Of a stretch of 15,743 nt of DNA, positions 13,595-15,743 are shown one piece after another. Each line of letters starts with the position of its first letter. The stretch's first letter is position 1. Source of the stretch: Candidatus Gallimonas intestinigallinarum (GTDB lineage: Bacteria; Bacillota_A; Clostridia; Christensenellales; Borkfalkiaceae); contig DXBS01000099.1 in the NCBI GenBank assembly GCA_019116405.1, positions 1 to 15,743 of the forward strand, in the 5' to 3' direction. The position numbers and the translations under genes were made by a program. The notes beneath the pieces are model-generated. The model had not been told where the DNA came from. It ran no database searches and saw only the letters and a program-made list of their open reading frames with translations.

Positions 13595-14185
13595 TTACTT
13601 GGAGTACAACTCGACGATCATGTGCTCCGCGATCTGGGTATCGATGTCCTCCCGCTTGGGAAGCTCGAGAACTTTTCCTTCCAACTTCTCAAGGTCGCCT
13701 TCCAGCCACTTGGGCATATTGGGCGCCTTCGAGTTCTTGACCTGTTCGAAATAAGCGTTCTTGATTTTGTTCTCACGCACCTGGATGACATCCCCTGCCC
13801 TGACAATGTAGGAAGGGATATCTACCTTCTTGCCGTTGACGGTGAAGTGCGCGTGGCTGACGAGCTGACGTGCCTGGAGACGGGTCGACGCAAAGCCGAG
13901 GCGATAGACGACGTTGTCGAGGCGGCGCTACAGAAGGGAGAGCATGTTTTCGCCCGTGACGCCCTTCATGCGGTCTGCCATGTCATAGTACTTTCTGAAC
14001 TGCTTCTCGCTGACGCAGTAGATGAACTTTGCTCTCTGCTTCTCACGAAGCTGCAAGCCGTACTCGGAAACCTTTCTCGACTTTCTGCCCGACGTTCTGT
14101 TCGACTTCTTGTAGCAGCCGATGCTCGCGGGATCGATTTCGAGGAATCTGCATCTCTTCAATTTATGATATTTATTGATAGCCAT
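13595..14185 (-). CDS. rpsD: 30S ribosomal protein S4, interrupted by in-frame TAG at codon 86
   Basis: S4 is a primary 16S rRNA-binding protein, essential for 30S assembly, and often the autoregulator of this operon. The frame from ATG 14185 to TAA 13595 is 197 codons, a normal S4 length, but codon 86 (13928-13930, CTA on the plus strand) reads TAG. Upstream is GENMLSLL, downstream [22 protein letters not shown], so the TAG occupies a place that is usually Glu or Gln (LLERRLDN); GAG or CAG to TAG is one base change. The downstream half, with the full S4 domain ([24 protein letters not shown]), is intact and shows no decay. The N-terminus ([19 protein letters not shown]...) is unlike the common MARYTGP form and lacks the four-Cys zinc site. 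AAGGAGAG site; 15 nt from rpsK. Either a sequencing or assembly error, a strain variant, or stop suppression. Confidence 0.93.
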
Positions 14186-14200
14186 GAATCTCTCCTTGCC

Positions 14201-14599
14201 TTACACTCTTCTGCGCTTGTGGGGGCGGCAACCGTTGTGCTGGATGGGCGACACGTCGGAGATGAGCGTTACCTCCAATTCGCAGTTCGCCAGCGCACGG
14301 ATCGCAGACTCTCTGCCCGCGCCGGGACCCTTCACGTACACTTCGACGGAACGGAGACCGTGCTCCTTCGCTGCCTTTGCCGCCGTCTCGGCTGCCATCT
14401 GCGCAGCGAACGGCGTACCCTTACGCGAACCGCGGAACCCGAGCGAGCCTGCGCTCGACCAGGAGATCGCGTTGCCGTTCGTATCCGTAATGGTGACGAG
14501 CGTATTGTTGAAGGTGGACTGAATGTGAACCTGTCCTTTATCTACCTTTTTCAGTTCCTTGCGTTTGCGCGAAACGACCTTTCTCTTATCTGCTGCCAT
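14201..14599 (-). CDS. rpsK: 30S ribosomal protein S11
   Basis: 132 aa, normal length. Conserved S11 sequence throughout: [50 protein letters not shown] and the C-terminal [20 protein letters not shown]11 sits on the 30S platform next to the 690 loop of 16S rRNA. AAGGAGAG ribosome-binding site; 12 nt after the rpsM stop and 15 nt before rpsD, in one operon. Confidence 0.98.
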   Translation of the reverse strand: MAADKRKVVSRKRKELKKVDKGQVHIQSTFNNTLVTITDTNGNAISWSSAGSLGFRGSRKGTPFAAQMAAETAAKAAKEHGLRSVEVYVKGPGAGRESAIRALANCELEVTLISDVSPIQHNGCRPHKRRRV

Positions 14600-14611
14600 A
14601 TCGCACTCTCC

Positions 14612-14980
14612 TTACTTCTTCTTGTTCGCCACCGTACGGCGGGGACCTTTTCTCGTTCTTGCGTTGCGCTTGGTGCTCTGCCCGCGGACGGGGAGACCCT
14701 TTCTGTGGCGCACGCCGCGGTAGCACCCGATTTCCATCAGGCGCTTGATGTTGAGGCTGACCGCCCCGCGAAGTTCACCTTCCACCATGTAGTTGTGGTC
14801 GATGTATTCTCTCAGTTTGGAAACGTCGTTCTCGTCGAGATCCTTCACGCGCGTGTCGGGATTGATCCCCGTAGCGGCGAGAATTTTCTTGGACGTGGTA
14901 AGACCGATCCCGTAAATGTAGGTGAGGCCGATTTCAACCCTTTTCTCTCTGGGTAAATCCACACCGGCAATACGTGCCAT
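14612..14980 (-). CDS. rpsM: 30S ribosomal protein S13
   Basis: 122 aa from the ATG at 14980, which gives the canonical [26 protein letters not shown] start and has GGAGG 8 nt before it; an in-frame extension to 15064 would add 28 residues without family support. Conserved C-terminal [17 protein letters not shown], then [10 protein letters not shown] and a Lys tail. S13 lies in the 30S head, contacting the P-site tRNA and 50S through intersubunit bridges. First gene behind the promoter at 15183-15212, with a leader of about 195 nt. Confidence 0.98.
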   Translation of the reverse strand: MARIAGVDLPREKRVEIGLTYIYGIGLTTSKKILAATGINPDTRVKDLDENDVSKLREYIDHNYMVEGELRGAVSLNIKRLMEIGCYRGVRHRKGLPVRGQSTKRNARTRKGPRRTVANKKK

Positions 14981-15170
14981 GAAATATTCCTCCGTGATTT
15001 TTTCGGTAAAATAATTGTATCGGAAACGGACAATTTTCGGAAACAGTGGAAAATATTTCCGCAAAAAAGCCGTGTATTTTCGCCTGAAACGCGCAAAACA
15101 AGCCGACTTCCTGTGCCGTTCCGCACGGAAATCCGCTTATTCTTCGCTCAAATTTGGCGGTCTGACCTAA

Positions 15171-15212
15171 ACCGCGTGGAGTATTATAACATACTTCCGC
15201 GCGGTCTGTCAA
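15171..15212 (-). promoter_or_regulatory. Strong promoter of the rpsM-rpsK-rpsD-rpoA-rplQ unit, with overlapping dyad
   Basis: Minus strand: -35 TTGACA (15207-15212), 18-bp spacer, -10 TATAAT (15183-15188), both perfect consensus. An imperfect inverted repeat, ACCGCGTGGAGTAT (15171-15184) against ATACTTCCGCGCGGT (15191-15205), is centred on the -10 region. GCGGTCTG also occurs twice in direct orientation (15157-15164, 15201-15208). The leader holds a hairpin at 15108-15130 (TTCC-GTGC/GCAC-GGAA, one bulge). Confidence 0.88.
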
Positions 15213-15230
15213 CCATTTTTCATCTGTATT

Positions 15231-15347
15231 TCAGCCCTGTCTCTGCTTGTGGCTCTTATCCTTCGAGCAGATGACCATGACTTTGCCGTTTCTCTTGATG
15301 ACCTTGCACTTATCGCACATGGGCTTGACGGACGGACGTACTTTCAT
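15231..15347 (-). CDS. rpmJ: 50S ribosomal protein L36
   Basis: 38 aa, the normal length of the zinc-containing L36: [20 protein letters not shown] at the start, ending KSHKQRQG. Zinc ligands C11, C14, C27 and H33 are all present. AAGGAG site (15357-15362) 9 nt before the ATG; TGA stop. It follows infA as expected, though at an unusual distance of 330 nt, and is separated from rpsM by a new promoter. L36 binds 23S rRNA at the base of the L7/L12 stalk region. Confidence 0.97.
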   Translation of the reverse strand: MKVRPSVKPMCDKCKVIKRNGKVMVICSKDKSHKQRQG

Positions 15348-15403
15348 TTTTTTGTTCTCCTTACAAAGCGTAATGTTATAAGCAATGCTGTTCCGATCTG
15401 ATT

Positions 15404-15559
15404 GAATGCGGCGCTTCCCGGCGCGATCCTTACCGATCCGAAGTTTTCAGCCGACCGACACTCTTTCAATGCGGCGTTTCCGGTTTCAAGCCAACCGAAA
15501 CCCTTCCGGCGTCTGTATTTTTGGACCGAAGTTTCAAGCCAGCCGACACTCTTCCGGCG
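15404..15559. repeat. Degenerate direct repeats in the infA-rpmJ gap
   Basis: Three imperfect copies of a roughly 34-nt unit (plus-strand consensus CCGAAGTTTCAAGCC, two variable bases, then CCGACACTCTTCCGGCG): 15438-15476, 15480-15511 and 15526-15559. A related tail, AATGCGGCG followed by CTTCCCGG, also occurs at about 15405. Farther right, GCGTGCGCAAACGC and GCGTGCGTAAACGC form another direct pair (about 15583-15597 and 15631-15646). A possible 82-aa minus-strand frame here has only a TTG start and no ribosome-binding site, so I leave it as non-coding. The 330-nt gap (15348-15677) holds no other recognised feature. Confidence 0.75.
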
Positions 15560-15677
15560 AATAGTTCCGTGTAAGACAAGGAGCGTGCGCAAACGCCGAC
15601 GGGAGTTTACTGAGCGGTAAATGACCGAGGCGTGCGTAAACGCGACACAGTATTACACGAGAAATATTTGCTGAAAA

Positions 15678-15743
15678 TCAGGACTTGCTGCGCCACGTAA
15701 TCCGCCCCTTCGTCAGATCGTACGGGCTCATTTCCAGCTTGAC
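15678..15743 (-). CDS. infA: Translation initiation factor IF-1, C-terminal end (partial)
   Basis: The window edge cuts this gene. The last 21 residues are visible: VKLEMSPYDLTKGRITWRS then KS and TGA. They match the end of IF-1 (V..E.SPYDL.KGRIT.R.K), an OB-fold protein that binds the 30S A site during initiation. Position before rpmJ is the standard one. Confidence 0.93.
   Translation of the reverse strand, partial: VKLEMSPYDLTKGRITWRSKS

Noticed and set aside
12257..14956. Plus-strand frames of 399 and 444 aa opposite rplQ-rpoA and rpsD-rpsM
   Set aside because: Shadows of conserved ribosomal genes; no start signals or recognisable domains.
15344..15592. 82-aa minus-strand frame between infA and rpmJ
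   Set aside because: TTG start, no ribosome-binding site, overlaps the rpmJ start, and is made of DNA-level repeats; more likely non-coding.

Overview
The window looks like a chromosomal segment of a moderately GC-rich low-G+C-lineage anaerobe (Bacillota, class Clostridia, probably a gut-type Clostridia/Christensenellales-like genome; the lineage is an inference). Reasons: strong Shine-Dalgarno sites (AAGGAGG) before most genes, a large Bacillus/Clostridium-type SRP RNA with an Alu domain, the ribosomal order infA-rpmJ-rpsM-rpsK-rpsD-rpoA-rplQ with rpsD inside the operon (as in Clostridia, not in Bacillus), and a BspA-type leucine-rich-repeat lipoprotein with a C-terminal tail common in gut Clostridia.

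Layout from left to right. 1-1411 (minus strand): a bidirectional terminator, a small unknown gene, and an Mrp/NBP35-type Fe-S carrier ATPase driven by a good sigma-A promoter. 1429-5189 (minus): a long hairpin, then two adjacent ABC exporter half-transporters whose NBDs show the complementary degeneracy of heterodimeric exporters. 5264-5870 (plus): an RNA-rich intergenic region with the SRP RNA, a terminator, and a second, unrecognised structured RNA that ends in an intrinsic terminator overlapping an alternative (antiterminator-like) pairing. 5902-9646 (plus): a very large BspA-like LRR lipoprotein, broken into two reading frames at a 20-bp direct repeat with 28-bp period; deleting one 28-bp period restores a 1238-residue protein. 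9669-11229: back-to-back terminators and an M18 aminopeptidase (minus). 11294-12012: a small lipoprotein gene flanked by two perfect GC-rich palindromes. 12069-15743 (minus): the alpha-operon-type ribosomal cluster, with a consensus promoter in front of rpsM and a 330-bp repeat-containing gap between infA and rpmJ.

The most unusual points are: rpsD (ribosomal protein S4, essential) carries an in-frame TAG at codon 86; the LRR lipoprotein is frameshifted by a structure that recombination could reverse; the LRR gene has no promoter of its own that I can see and appears to depend on readthrough of the structured leader RNA; and several long perfect palindromes without U-tracts sit just upstream of promoters. 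No tRNA, CRISPR array, transposase or phage gene was seen.
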